From assembly GCA_035041965.1 (NCBI GenBank), contig JAPYMA010000230.1, forward strand, positions 154,604-218,603: DNA of 64,000 bases. Direction: 5' to 3'. This DNA is from Anisakis pegreffii (lineage: Eukaryota; Nematoda; Chromadorea; Rhabditida; Anisakidae). Every line of letters starts with the position of its first letter. Position 1 is the first letter of the stretch. This document shows, piece after piece, positions 47,981 to 61,700 of the stretch. The notes below the pieces were generated by a model. It did no database searches. It was not told the DNA's origin and saw only the letters and a program-made list of their open reading frames with translations. The position numbers and the translations under genes are program-made.

Positions 47981-49925
47981 AAGAGTGCTATAATTCACGC
48001 GTATGACAGGGCATGAGGAAAGCAAGAATAAGAGATGGAATGAGGATGTCCAAAACACCATATTGAAGAATCGAAAATCGAATGCCTTTCTTCCTTGAGG
48101 ATAATAGACTGCCCTTTACAATTAACAAAAAGTGTACACGACCTTAAACAGGTTCAGTGTTGAAGCGACTCCCTATCAGTTCATCTTCTGAACTTAACCA
48201 CTTCCGAGGGCACTTTACCTAAGTGAATCATTCGTGATACAATTACACTATACCTACTGAGGAACTATTAGTTCAAAATGGTTCGATCGAAACTAAAGAA
48301 CTTCGATCACTAAAAATCGAACAATTTGAAACATTTATGTGAGAACGTGAGTAAATTTGGTTAGCTATTCCAGTATAAAAAATCAGTCAATTCATGTGAA
48401 TATTCATCAACTCCAATGTTAAATCACTGAAAGATCAAATAAAAAATCGCATATAATGGATTCGCTTATTAAATGGTGACAATCAATGCCTTCAGATGTA
48501 CTGAAAAGAAAATCTGTGAAAGAAAAGTGATGGTTGATGAGACGATCCAATAATGAAAGCAATCGTCAGACTAAAACCACAGAACAGATAGCTCATTGAT
48601 TGATCAATTCCAACAACCAATTAGTACCCTCAAGGATTTCCATGATTTATTTTCATGACGATCCCTCCAGATTTCCATGATGATCCACCTCCAGAACAAT
48701 CACTAATGTTGTTCAAAAGAAGATGTTTAATAATTCATAAAAATGATGTAGTACAAAAATATGAATGCAACTATCTTATCAAAACTTGACTGACAATGTT
48801 TTCGTGGCAAGTTGCGAGCTTACATTCTAAATCAACTAAGGATTTTAATTTGGGCCGGAGGTACATGAGTCCAAGAATCATCTCGATTCTGATATTGAAT
48901 CTTTTCTTAACGAAGAAATTTTCTCCGATATACAACGAATTACCGGAGTATGGCTCCATGTGCTTTTATCTGACACTCGAATCCTTGCATTTATTCCATA
49001 TATTCAAAGCTTCATATATTCATATTGCTTCGTACTCCATATATTTCATATTTCCATACATTCCGTATATTCAGATATGTTAACATCACATGTAACGTTC
49101 AAGTGCTAACATCATATTCAAACGAGCTTGCGTTTGCGTCAGCAATTTTTCGGTAAGATTCCGAAATAACGTGGGTTTTTCTGATACGAAAAGTGCACAA
49201 GGTCTGCCGTTTGAAACTCTCATTCTAATTTCATGTTCAATTCTTTGCAAAGAATTTGAGAATTTCATTGAATAAATACGAACGGAAATACTTCTAAACA
49301 TTTCAGTCACTAATATCACGAGAAATGTTGTCTTTTACCCCAAAAGTAATACTAAACCGGCTGGAAATAAATACATGAGCGATTGAAAAATCAAAAACTG
49401 AAAGTAGGAAGTGATACAAGGAATGTAATATTCCTTTTATCACTTCCTTCGTTGGTTGGAAATACATTCATGAGTGATTGAATAAATCTAATTTGTCATA
49501 ACAGAAAAAAAAAAGAAAGTAGTAACAGTAAACATAGACACTGCAAAAAATACAAGAATCTACTGATGAAGGAAACAAAGGACCTATCAGCTGCGGTAGA
49601 GTGTGATACTGATCACAGAACAATGTCAGAAATATGTCCTTCTTTTGACTGCATCAATTTTTTTTCTGTTTGTTGTATCTCCATCAGCTGTACATTTAAT
49701 AAATGCTAATCTGTATTTACTCAGCGTGATAACTGATGGAAGCTTTCCCTATTTATAAAGCGCATGATGGTAATAGTTGAACAAAACAGTGAGGCAGTGT
49801 TGCTGACAAAATATTACCTGCACAGTTAAAAATATATGATATGCAACGTTTCAAAATTATGCCATCTTCAGGAACATCTTTTTAAATCACCAAAGACCAT
49901 GACGAATATTCGGTGGATGGATCCA
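47981..49925. other. Gene-poor interval
   Basis: About 2 kb with no recognised gene. A minus-strand frame at 48771-48959 (ENFFVKKRFNIRIEMILG) reads like protein sequence but matches no family I know and has no continuing exon. 48990-49080 is a tract rich in CATAT-type simple sequence. Confidence 0.4.
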
Positions 49926-50758
49926 GGGTCAGGGAATATGGAAAATAAGAATTACAAATGAACTAATAGGAATTGAGTGGACAAGTAATAAGGTGATGGC
50001 AATAATGATATTGACAATGAAGATAGGGTTAAAGGTGTGATAATAGTATTGTTGATGAGCATAACGGTAAGTCGAACCTAGTGAGGAAGACAGAGCGAGA
50101 TGGCAGAAGGTAAAATGTTAATAAATGAATGGAACAGGTACATTCAAGTGGGTGTTAATGATGGTGATATTGGTGAACTGGTGGGAGTAATGGTTGTGAT
50201 TATGATGATAATATAATTAATGAAATGGAATTAAGACGATTACGGAGTTGTTATGAGAATAAATAAATAAGGAAACGAATGAGATGAACTTGAGCGCTTG
50301 CATCATCTGCTCTTTGGAGTTGATGGAGGGATTCTGAGATTGGATCAATATGGCTTTATTATATCTCTTTTTGTGGTGCACTTAGAATGTGCGACAATCT
50401 CAACCGTTAAAGTGGGAATGGAGTTTATGTGATATGCAATTTTGTGCTTGGCCATAGGCATATCATCAATCGAACCGTTCGGGATAGCGACTTACCTATA
50501 AATCAGGTGCTCACCCCATCGCCTAGTCTCAAAAGAATTTTAACGAAACCACCTGTTCCATTCATTTATTAGCATTTTACTTTCAATCATTCCGCTCTGT
50601 CTTCCTAACTAGGTTCGTCTTACCATTATCATCATCAACAATACTATTATCACACCTATCTTCATTGTCAATATCATTATTGCCATTACCTTATTGTTTA
50701 TCCCACCAATTTCTATTAGTTCATTTGTAATTCTTACTTTTCATAATCCCTGACCACA
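49926..50758. repeat. Foldback element with ~210-bp inverted arms
   Basis: The left arm (about 49926-50141: GGTCAGGGAATATGG..., TTGACAATGAAGATAGG, AATGAATGGAACAGG) returns inverted at about 50545-50756 (CCTGTTCCATTCATT, CCTATCTTCATTGTCAA, AATCCCTGACC) with scattered mismatches and small indels. The ~400-base spacer is unrelated and non-coding. Arms are more diverged than those of 3281-3832, so this insertion is older. Confidence 0.82.
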
Positions 50759-51839
50759 GGAGGGGCATAAGCTTCACTCCCCTCTTCCTCTACCCTGTCA
50801 TTTCCTTTCCCATCTCCCTACCCTCTAAGTGACCGCAATTCGTTCTCTTCCCTGACAATTTAAATGACAAATCAGGAGATCGATTCATTGATCAACAATA
50901 ATTCATCGGTTGTATCAATGAATCAAATCCCGTGAAACAACGAACATTTTGAAAATATTATTGGACAACTACAGAAGAATTGTGAGAAAAAAAATCAGTT
51001 AGTAATGACTTGCTAATCTCCTCATTCCCTCACCAGTAGTCTCAAATTCCACCCATAAGAAAACTTCCTCCAACTCACTGTATATAGAAAAACCTCGAAT
51101 AACATACATTTTAAGCGGTAAACCAACGAGACTGATGCACTCATCACTAAAATGTGGGCACATATAATATCAAGGAGATTCAGAAGAGTCCCATTGATAT
51201 TCATTTTGCATCAGTGTCTATAAAATTGAAATTTGTGTTCATAAAGAGAAGCATTACCCGCAACGAACGGCTAGATAATCACTAATTCATACTGATATAC
51301 GAGTACCGTATGGCTAAAAGGAGCAAGTTTTTAATGAATCCAATGATCTGGGCTCGTAAATTAAGTTCTCGGCTTTCCGGCACTCGCTTTCCGCAAGTAC
51401 AATTTTAAACAGTGCAACTGAAACCATATCAGCAACACCAACAAGAGAGCATAGCATATGACAGTGAAAGTGGGATAATTAAGTGACGAGAAGGGTGCAG
51501 ACGCGAACAGAATTTTGCCATAGTTGTTGCGCTTTGCACGACAATTACGGTAGATTCGCTGTATTTCGAACGTATCAGAGAATTAGGTGATGCAATAAAG
51601 TCATGAAATATCAACGAAACATTCACACATTTTGTGCACTTATAACGATAATCGCTTGTAATCTGCAGATACGCTTGTAATCGGATAAGATGCCTAGTGC
51701 CTGGAAGCTGAAAATGCCATTTCTTTTGAGACTATACAGGAAGTGCGCCCAGAACATCCAATAATCGACCGAATTTTTGCCATCAGTCGTTTGATAGAGT
51801 TCAAAACTACGTTTCATTAACCGAACTACAGTACAATTA
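50759..51839. other. Gene-free interval
   Basis: About 1.1 kb of AT-rich sequence without recognised features. Small minus-strand frames around 51429-51817 have no supported identity. Confidence 0.4.
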
Positions 51840-52640
51840 TCAGTTTTGCATGTGCCTTCGTCCCATCTTATCCATTGGTGTATTGCCTCAGATTATGAGA
51901 GTCGGCAAAGAATGAATGCTCTAACAACCGCTTCGATACACCCTTCAGCGGGTATATCAGAACCTTTTACCGTAATTACAAGCGTCTGTCAAGAGTCTGT
52001 CCTTGAATACCGGCCGACTATCTAATCAATGAAATGTTGAAGCAATGCATAAAGCAACAAAATCATCATTCTACATCCGAGAAGAAAAAAACTCATTGAA
52101 CTCGTTCACGCCAGTGACACAGTAATCATCACTAGGGGTCTACATGATCTATATCTAGCCATCGATGCTGTTACAATTTATGGTGTTAGCTTTGGAATTA
52201 AATGGAAAACATCCGTTTTAAAAGTGCAAATAACATAACATTTACTGGCAAAGCTTCTAGGAAATCAGAAGAATTATGGTAATATGTTACTATATATGTA
52301 ATGGTGGTGGTGAATACGATGTCGGCCAAAAATTTCGAAAAAGACGAAGTCTTCAATATGCTTCATCAATGCTTTTAGTCAAGATTTATCCGAAAACAAG
52401 TCAAATTAAATATCTATAAGATGTCTGCTGCCCTTTTATCAACTTATGTGTTCAGCACACAGACTTTTCCTAGGTGAAAACTATGACGCAGCAGAGCGCA
52501 AGTTAATGCGATATCACTTGGTTATCTGTAGTACGCATTGAAAACACTGTCCTCCTCAATGAACTGGAAAAATTATTGAGTGAGTGCATTAATGTAAACC
52601 ATCCTTTAGAGCACCAACAATCACAACGTGCCAAGATCGT
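51840..52640 (+). pseudogene. Non-LTR retrotransposon reverse transcriptase fragment, decayed
   Basis: The + strand around 52107-52236 reads VHASDTVIITRGLHDLYLAI DAV...YGVSFGIKWKTS, the RT region around motif C (normally YADD; here HASD) and the 'G..FN/KTK' segment after it. Downstream, in shifted frames, GEYDVGQKFRKRR and QVKLNI match the 'D...RI.KAR..F..L' and 'K..LY' segments that follow in LINE polymerases. Upstream (ITSVCQESVLEYRP) may be the R-Q-G-C-P-L-S-P motif. Stops and frameshifts throughout: a dead copy, of a lineage different from 42030-42990. Confidence 0.65.
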
Positions 52641-55549
52641 CAAGTTCGCTGAAACTCGTCACGTTCTAACGTTCATCAAATTGTTGCCGATGGCTGAAAC
52701 CTAGTCAAATGGAAACGCAAATTATGAAGAACTCACGTGAGCTGGAAAAAATGACTTGTTTTGATGAATTTAATGAAAATGTTTTGATGAAAAAAAGACT
52801 TGTTTTGATGAATTTATTTTGATGAATTTAAATATAAAGTAATAAATATCTAGGTTAACATATCAACAATATGAGGTGAAGCAGAAATTGATTCGAGACA
52901 GCAAATCTAATCGTAGATACTCGTTCACTATGGAGAAGTTTAAGCGATCATAAAAACGCAGAGGACCGCCGTCCGCCAATTGGCATCTCAAGTCAATTAA
53001 ATGAAATCATTGAGCAGGTACGGCTATATATAAAAATATGATGAATGATGGGTAAGAGAATATTTTATAGATTAATGAAAATGACTCAACAAATGCGTGC
53101 GTAACTCCAGTAAGTTCGATGAATGAACGAACACAAGATACGGCTTGGTATACTTATGTTAAGATTCAAATGAAAATAAACACTCATATGTGAAACAAAT
53201 TTTCAAATGAAGCAGTGCAGTAAAAAACACATACCTGAAGCGAAAAACAACACAGTGACGCAAAGATTAAATTATGAAATTTCATACCAGTTCCTAATTA
53301 CAAGTTGACTCTTTAATCAACAATTGAGCATTTTCAGTCAACTACTGCTAGTCTGATTTTTTTCTTTAGTTACACATACTGGGGTGTGTATCCAGCGAAC
53401 GATTACTTTCAAAATTTGCTCGATTGAGAATTTTCAGGATAGCCGAATTGATGACCAGGAAGTTATTTTGCTATCTGCCGCAAACAATTTACCCAAACAA
53501 ATAAATCGCTTGAAACTGAGTATTACTTAAAAACAATACATTGGATTTCTGGTACATTCTTTGAAATGATGAAACAATAGAAGACTTTTAAGTGAAATTG
53601 GAAAAAAAAAGTTGACGAATAAATTCCAGTTCAATCAATTATAAAAACTTGAATTGAAAAGAGGAAATAGTAAAACATTCAAATCCTTTGACAAAGTCAA
53701 TGGTAGGAAACTAATTAAATTCATAATTAGTTCATAAATGGTAGGAAGCTACATGACTTCATATTTGACCAGTTTGAAAATGAAGTACTATTTGGTTCAA
53801 CTGGCAAAAATTGATCTATTAAGAGGTTCATCTGAAATTACCGAATTTGAGCTGACAGAGCTGTGAAGTGCCTTTGAGTTGAATGAGAAAAAAAGCGTAA
53901 AACATGGTTTCTAGCACTGTCATGACTAATATTTCTGACGTGAGGATGCCTCATGAAAATGACAACATAAAAATTCATTTTGACAGCAAATATTAGGATT
54001 GTTTTGGGAGAGTTAATTAAATGTGACATTCAATAAGTCAAATAACGACCTGAATAAAGTAAAAAACAACGTCTGATTTCACGAAATATTTCCTGTCGAA
54101 TGAATCATGACGTGTAATGAATGAAATCGTCAATTCCGGACCTGGCATTGGTCTGCTAAAGTGGTTCCTCGCCATAAGAATAATCCATATTTCAATCTCC
54201 CGCAAGGAAGGGATTCATTGAATGGAACTCCCCGCATGGGCGAGGAATTTTGAAGCCTCCAAGCCCTCCGCCCTTCCACTTTTTGTTTTTAGTTTGAGAA
54301 TGTGATTTTTTGAAGTTTCCCAAGCATTTATTCGATTATAGAGTAAAAATAATGATTGTCGGTGGATATGCGACTGAGAGTTTAATATAGAATTTATTGC
54401 CAAATGCAAGTGGAAGCGTGAATATAGTTTAACAATATAATAATTACAATAGTATGACTTTTCAGTTAATTACAATATGATCAGCAACAATGGATGAAGG
54501 ACCTACAGAAGCCCTCACAATAATGTAGTCTTCACAGAATATAGTCAGTTAACACAATTAATATACTTCTGAATCACTGATGATAAATTAATCACTTGAC
54601 GACTTCAACAGGAACTGATATACTGATTGAACATTATGCACTTGAGCTCTGATATTAAGAGTTCTGTTTGGGTTATATTTTAAATTCTTTGGATTTATAT
54701 TTTATGATTTGAGAATGATATTGGACTTGGTTACAATAGCAACGCAGACTGCTTCAAGCAGCGGGTTGCGTCGATGAAGCATCTGAATGTTGTTTTTCGT
54801 CGGAGGAGGACAAGAAGCCATTGTAAACGGGTAAAAAACCAAATTATTGTATCATCTGGACCTACGGCTTCTATCATTAGAATGGTGCCTAAATTTGAAA
54901 GAAATTGACTGAACTGTATTCTGAAGCTTCTGCTCCAGCTCTGGCCCCCGGCGCAAACTCTTCGGAAAATTCGTGACCGATACCTGCTTCAACCCGGGAA
55001 TTCTAGAATTTTGGCTCCAGTTGCAGCTTCGGTCCCGTACTCTCCAAATTTTCGACCGGTTTCAGCTGTGAAATTTGCTTTGTTTCGGTTCAGCTCCGAG
55101 AAAAATTCATCATTCAGGTATTGAATGTTACTGCGATATTTTTCGATGGTGCCGAAAAAAATTTTTTGACAACGACGCTGGGGTGTTACTGCTTATAACA
55201 TTCACATATAATATTTCTTAAGATAAATAAATCAGCTGTGGGTCATGACGACGAATTATCGTTGTTTTTCTCATCTGTTTTACAGGAATCCTGCGGCAGC
55301 ACTCACGGGTGATCCGAATTCCGAACACTAAGGCAAGTCTACTACAAATCCATGTTTGATCACCAACCATATGACTGGTTTACTGGTTTATGAAACTGAA
55401 TACAGTTTGTAAACTGTTGGAGGACGTGAAGATCTTAACATCCTCTGTGATATTGAGTCTGGAAGACCCTTAGTAAGAATACGAAAGTAAAGGATACACC
55501 AGTGCTTATCTATTGTGACGAAGTGAATGAATCAATAAATTAGACTGAA
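52641..55549. other. Gene-poor interval
   Basis: Nearly 3 kb with no recognised gene. A GC-richer patch around 54940-55080 (CAGCTCTGGC, GGCTCCAGTTGCAGC) has alternating C/T-G motifs of the kind seen inside MITEs, but no termini were found. Confidence 0.4.
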
Positions 55550-55870
55550 TGAATTCGGATTGGACAGTAACAAAGTATTGGATTCAGTTGGACAGACAAG
55601 CTCGTTTGCCATATGCTTGTAATTTCAAGTATGATTTAGGTGTGGATGCCGAATCCAATGCTTTTTAAAAGTCGAAATATATAGTGTCGATGTAGCCTCT
55701 CTTGTCTAAAATCGTACCCAATTTTGTTAGGATCAAAGTGGAACCGCAGTAATTGATCTCCTATCTAGAAGAGCACATTGGAAAGAGGAAAACAGCTCAT
55801 TTCTTGCACAATGGTTTCTCAGTTTGGCTGCATTTATTTTCTTCAGTTGGGCGGGTTCATAAGATGGGAT
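55550..55870 (-). pseudogene. Non-LTR retrotransposon reverse transcriptase fragment (motif A region)
   Basis: On the minus strand GYIDTIYFDF*KALDSAS, then PKSYLKLQAYG, matches the RT motif A region of CR1/Jockey-type LINEs (consensus near YFDFAKAFDSVPH..LL.KL..YGI). There is a stop in place of the Ala before KALD, and the segment upstream is frameshifted. A relic only; the rest of the element is not identifiable here. Confidence 0.72.
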
Positions 55871-55902
55871 GTTAGTTTTGTAGATTCATTTCAGAATCTT
55901 CC

Positions 55903-55984
55903 CTACATATAGGTATGAATTATTGCACCTATATGTAGAGGAAATTGCTCAGTTCTGTTAGATGCAAATCAATCGATTTGCATC
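55903..55984. repeat. Two adjacent perfect short hairpins
   Basis: CTACATATAGGT (55903-55914) pairs exactly with ACCTATATGTAG (55927-55938). Twenty-two bases on, GATGCAAATC (55961-55970) pairs exactly with GATTTGCATC (55975-55984) across a 4-base loop; its arms contain the octamer ATGCAAAT in both orientations. No flanking gene explains them. They may be the ends of a small element. Confidence 0.7.
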
Positions 55985-58797
55985 AAAGAAGACTGAGATA
56001 GACGATACGACAATATTCAAACGGTCCAGAAGTTCAGATGAAATGCTCAGCATATTAATGCTCTTGAAATAGAATGAGAAAGTGTAATGTGAGCTGTTGC
56101 CAATTGAGTGCTTTTCATCTTTGAATTATTTATTTATTTAATCATCAAATTAAACTCATTACGAGTTTATGCCTCTCTGTTATCACCAATATCACTAATA
56201 TCACATTCTTCCTTCCCTGGCATTTTCCTTTCCGCACAGCTAACGATAATAGCGTTTGGAATCATCTGTCTTCATTAAATTCGAACTTGGATTATTGATC
56301 TGGCAAGCACAGAGATTTTGGGCTACTCTCCCATATTGCCCAATGATTTCTAGGGAGAGGTACTCAGAAGGAATTCGAAAATACATTCCGATTGATCGAT
56401 TAAACATTTGTCCAACGATCGTTCAGAGTAGTTGTTTGGAACAACCAACAGTAGTGAATCAGTAATCCTTCGTCATCAATAATAAACGATTAATGTAACC
56501 GAGTTGATCCATGGCAATCGGCGTATCAAGCACCTCACAACCAACCAATAACGAGTGCCTGTTGCCGTAGATAATTTACATAATTAAATCCAGCCGAATA
56601 CCAAAATCCGTTAAACAATCGCAATGACGAACATTTTGTGGATCGCATAGAGCGATCGACAAATCAACAGCTCACTGTCTAAACGTAACTCCAATCCCTT
56701 TGAATTTTGTTGTCGTCTTTTGGTTGTTCTCTAATTGTTGAAGTTTGTTTTCATAAGTGACCAGTGCTTATTTTTGAAATGATTATCTGTTGTTGAATGA
56801 TTCAATAAAAACTTTCGACTGTTTAATGGAGTGATGAGGTTTTTGCCATACAAATATGTGGTGCAATTGCAATTACTGAGGGAATGTTGGAAAGTAGCAA
56901 TTCGCGGACTAATTTTGCTAATTAGCGTTTTAGCGAAAAATTTCGCAACTTCTTCGATTAGTGGCACTGTTAGCGGAACGTTTTCGCTGCATTTTCGGCG
57001 ATAATAGCGACAAGGATCTATTTTAGCAGAACAAAAATATTTTTGAAGCGAATCTGCGATTAGTGGGGTCACTTGTATCAGAAGCGTGTCCATCACTTAC
57101 CATTCTTTAACCTACGTCTATAAAAATGTAAAGGTTGATGAGGATTTCTGGAGAGAAAGGATCACTTAGGAGATTCCTGAATAAGAGAGGTGGCCGGCCC
57201 GTCGAGAGATAGTCCTGGTTACACATCTCATTACTTATGCAGATAGTGCATATAAGCATGCCTATAGATATAAGGTGCGTTATGATATAAGTGATGCGCA
57301 AAGATTTTCGATTGTTAAGTAGTAACAATTAATTAATTTAAGGCAAAGTTAAACTGAACACATATGATGATTGAAATGTTCATAGATTCCAACAGAAAAG
57401 CATTGAAAGATAAGGACAGAGAGAAGAGTTTAAGTATTAGACATATAAGGAATATGATGATGGAAATGAATTAGAGAACGAGAATTGCTTAGTGACAATG
57501 TGGCATTTTAGTTGGATACACATCGGCTCAGTGATGATAGTAGACCGGTACGATTGCGTTATGGTTGGTGTGTGTTGATCATTTTAATGATGACAAACGA
57601 ATCAACCATGAAATAAATGAAGAATAAGTGATTATAGATAGATACGACACAGCGTTCCAAGAGGCGTACGTGCTAATGCAGAATATAAGTGTGCGTGCTT
57701 GTTACGTTGAGTTGTTTATAAACATTTGATAACATTGTAAAATTATGGTTAATTGATTTTTGGTCTTATTACTTAAATTTTGTGATTTTTTTCATTGCAT
57801 AGTCTAATATTCTTCCGGTGTAGTATTAACAGTATGGATGGTTGTGCATATGTGTAATGAGTTCGATTTTCATCGGTAACTACTGGGTTGCACAAGAATG
57901 ATTTGAGTTGGCCATTTATGTGATATTGTATAAAAACATTTTTTGTTATCGTCAATATTCTTGTTTAATGTTAGGAATCAAGCTGTATGCTAGATAATTC
58001 ATTTTTTTTCCGGAGGTTATATATGTATAAGTTTGTGTTGTGGTGGTTGCTATAATCAAAACGGCATTTCGCTTGTAAGTGCTTGCAATCTAGTAATTCT
58101 CTGTGTTCACTGGATTGATAAAGTGAATCAGTAGGATTATGCAATTAACAGTGAATCGGTATGAGCGGGGTTTGATTTTAGTGTTCCACTGAGTAACCTT
58201 TTGATTCAATGGGCTATTAAGATAATTTGACGGGGTTGAACGATCAATTATGAATTTATTTCAACGTTTTTTTTTAAATAAATCGTGAGCAAGCAAGAAT
58301 GAAATGTTATTTGGATTTGACCATCCTGAACTACGAAATTACTGTAGATTTCAAGATTGGTCACTGCTGAAAATTTTTTGAAGTTTAAGCCCACTTGACT
58401 GATTGTATTCCAAAAGGGCATCAACTCATCGAATAAATTCGTTTTTATGTCGATTAATAACATGAGTATGATTGGTAGCAGGGACCAACGAATAGCAAAA
58501 ATGCCATCCTTTGACCCAGGTTACTGTTGAAACTAGCGCTTAAGGCTTTGTCACAGTTCTGCTTTGGTATACGGCGGGCACTACAGAATGTCCATCGAGC
58601 ATAAGAAAAACCAAATGCTAATCCATTTGATAGTCTTTCGCAGTCTCATCATTTTAATTTTGATTCTTTTCGAGGATTTTAGCCGAGAAAATTCTTTTTT
58701 TCATTTTAAGGTGAAATTGGATCGATAAAACATTGACGTTGCTGGATGTGAAATTGCAGAAGTTGGAGCTGTGCGAAGTCATAAAATTAGCGTTCGT
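55985..58797. other. Region upstream of the nuclear receptor gene
   Basis: No coding exon recognised. 56890-57100 is rich in TAGCG/CGCTA and ends GTCCATCACTTACC, reminiscent of hAT subterminal repeats and termini. The sequence nearer 58798 should carry the promoter and any 5' untranslated exons of the nuclear receptor. Confidence 0.4.
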
Positions 58798-61700
58798 ATG
58801 CCGGATGTTGATATGAACAGCAGTGATACCCAGATGGATTTAGGTTGGGATTAATCGATTTGCCTTTTATTCCCAGAATCCGTCTTGTTTTTCGAACAGA
58901 ATTATTTGATTTTTTGGTTCACGAGTACGGAATTAGGAGGTAGCACTTGTATGCCAATTCTCGTCGGATTCCAATTCCGCAGCTACAGTGATTACTACTT
59001 AATAATTATACTTTCAAGTCGAATGAAATGAAAGTCTGTTTGGCCAACCGAAAAAAATGTAATTTTGAAAAAAAAATTTCAAGTGTTAATGACGATATTT
59101 CAAATTGATTAGTGGTAGTGGTCATTGTTAGTAATGCATATGGTACGTTCAAACTTCGAGCTTTATTTCAGTTGATCCGCTATGTGAACCATGTGCAGTT
59201 TGCGGTGATAAATCAACTGGAACACATTATGGAGTTGTCTCATGTAATGGGTGTAAAGTAAGTGCAAAATCTATTCTTTATTGAACCATTAATTTTATAT
59301 GTACAACTTTGATGCTTACATTTTAATGTCACATCATCGGAAACATTGCAAAATATATCGTTTGCATTATGTATAAATGTTGATTATTGGGTTGTTGTTC
59401 GCTGTTCTGATCCGATATTGGATTCTGTTGCCATTACTGAGTAAAAAATTTTCAACAAGTTCGACCATGTTTTTGTTTGTTCAAAACTCTTTGTGGATAG
59501 TTAAAATATACTGTGCAATCATCGATCAGAAATTAGGTTAATAAATAGATTTATTTTCATTTTATAGGGTTTCTTTCGGAGAACGATCCTCAGAAATCAG
59601 AAATTTACTTGTCGTTTCAATAAAAGGTGTGTGATTGATAAAAATTTCCGTTGTGCATGTCGCTACTGTCGCTTTCAGAAGTGTGTTGGTGTTGGAATGA
59701 AACGAGAAGGTTTATCCATTTGCAGTTTCTCTGTTTTAACTCTCTTTTGCGTGTGAGATTTTATTGCTTTTAAAACGTTTCAGGTCCTTTTTTTTTTGGC
59801 TCCACACTTTTACATTCTTGATTTCATCGATTGTATCTGCCCTTTAATCCTCCTTCTGATAAGGATCATCTTCTAACTGCATCGCTTTCGTTAACGTTTC
59901 TTATTCGTTTGTCACATGGAATACTTGTTTCAAATTCTGTCTAAAATGATCACAAAATTTTGCATTCCTCATCATGACCAGCAAAAAATTTCAAGATGGA
60001 ATTGTTTCAAGCTCTAAAACTTCATCAGACTTAGTGTATGAAAACTCGAGGTTGATGGCAGTGATAAATAATGTCATGATTTGAGTCAAGCAGGCAGTAT
60101 CATAATGGTGCACTATAAACCGATGTTCATTGCAGCAATACAGTTTGAACGTGATTCAATAGGTTCTCCGAAGAAGCGACGAGAAAGTAACTCACCATGT
60201 GCTGGAACGCACCCGCTTGATAGTAATAATGTTAACGGTAGCGCAACACGTTTATCACCAGTTGCAACAAATTCATCAGCAAATAGCATACCACGAAATG
60301 GTGTTATTGATACGTTAATGGAGATGGAGGCTCGTGTTAGTTCAGAGATGTCAATTCGTTATCGAACATCTGTTATCACTTCATCAGATTCCTTGCATAG
60401 TAGTGTTCCAGAAATGGGTGGTTCATCTAGTGCGTTCTCACAACCTTGTCGTCCGTGTACGGTTGACGATCTTAATGAAATCTCTCGAACAACACTTCTT
60501 CTCATGGTACGTATGTTTTATGGCATAGAAATTGTTGTGCATTTGACGAATTTTGCATTTTTGTACTTCATAATCGATGACGGTGGTTTACAAATTCTGA
60601 TTTTGACATCAGTTTGTTTAGTTTTCATATTTCTGGTGAAAATGGATCAGTGTGAGGATTTGTTTCACTTCATTCTTAGCGTTTGTATTAATTTATATTT
60701 CTTGTTGAAACATCCATTTTTCAATAGAATTGTGTTCATAGAATTCGAAAAAAGCATCATTACTAATATGCTTCTCTTTATATGCATCCACTTTTTCTTA
60801 TAATAAAATTTTGCAGGTAGAATGGGCAAAAAACCTTTCTCCTTTCCCTGATTTGGCCATGGACGATAAAATAATATTATTAAAGAACTATGCCCCACAA
60901 CATTTGATCCTAATGCCAGCATTCCGCTCTCCTGATACAACTCGTGTTTGTCTATACAACAATACATATATGAGTCGCGATCAGAGTGCCGAATTGAACG
61001 GTTCATTTTTCATTATATGCAATACCTTCGTGAAAATCGGATACAGTTGATTCCTAAAAACTGGTTCCATTCACAGTAATTCGTTTCCAGTTCTGATTTA
61101 CTTGTGAACGAACTCCGTTTGTTGAATATGAGTCCGTGCCTACTTCAACTGTGACCTTTCAGGCTTTTACATTACTTCTTGTTTAACCAACTCCCTGCTA
61201 ATTCAGGCAAATATGTTTGTCTAGATTGTGCCAATTAGAAAATGCTTTAAACGGACTTTTTGTTCAGGTTTTGCGGCGTTTAAAACGAGTAACATAACGC
61301 CTCGTGTACTCGATGAGATCGTTTGGCCAATGCGTCAATTACAAATGCGAGAAGAAGAGTTTGTATGCCTTAAAGCACTTGCATTCCTTCATCCTGAAGC
61401 TAAAGGCCTATCTTCATCTGCTCAGTCTGTACGCTCCTTTCACTGAACCAATTTCTGATCTACTAATTTTAAGATATTTTCATTGCACAAAAATGACCTT
61501 ATCTATCCTCATTTTGATTTTGATAATTCATACTGTCGTTCAGAAAGTAACTTCATTGAATCTAACAATAAGTGCTCTCGATTAAAATGAGCATTCATGA
61601 ATTTTTTTAAAGTTTGAATAATTGCGTTGATTTTCAAAAGAATGATTGACTAACAGTAGTTACAGTGAACTAATAAAAATCATTCACAGGTGGTTCGTGA

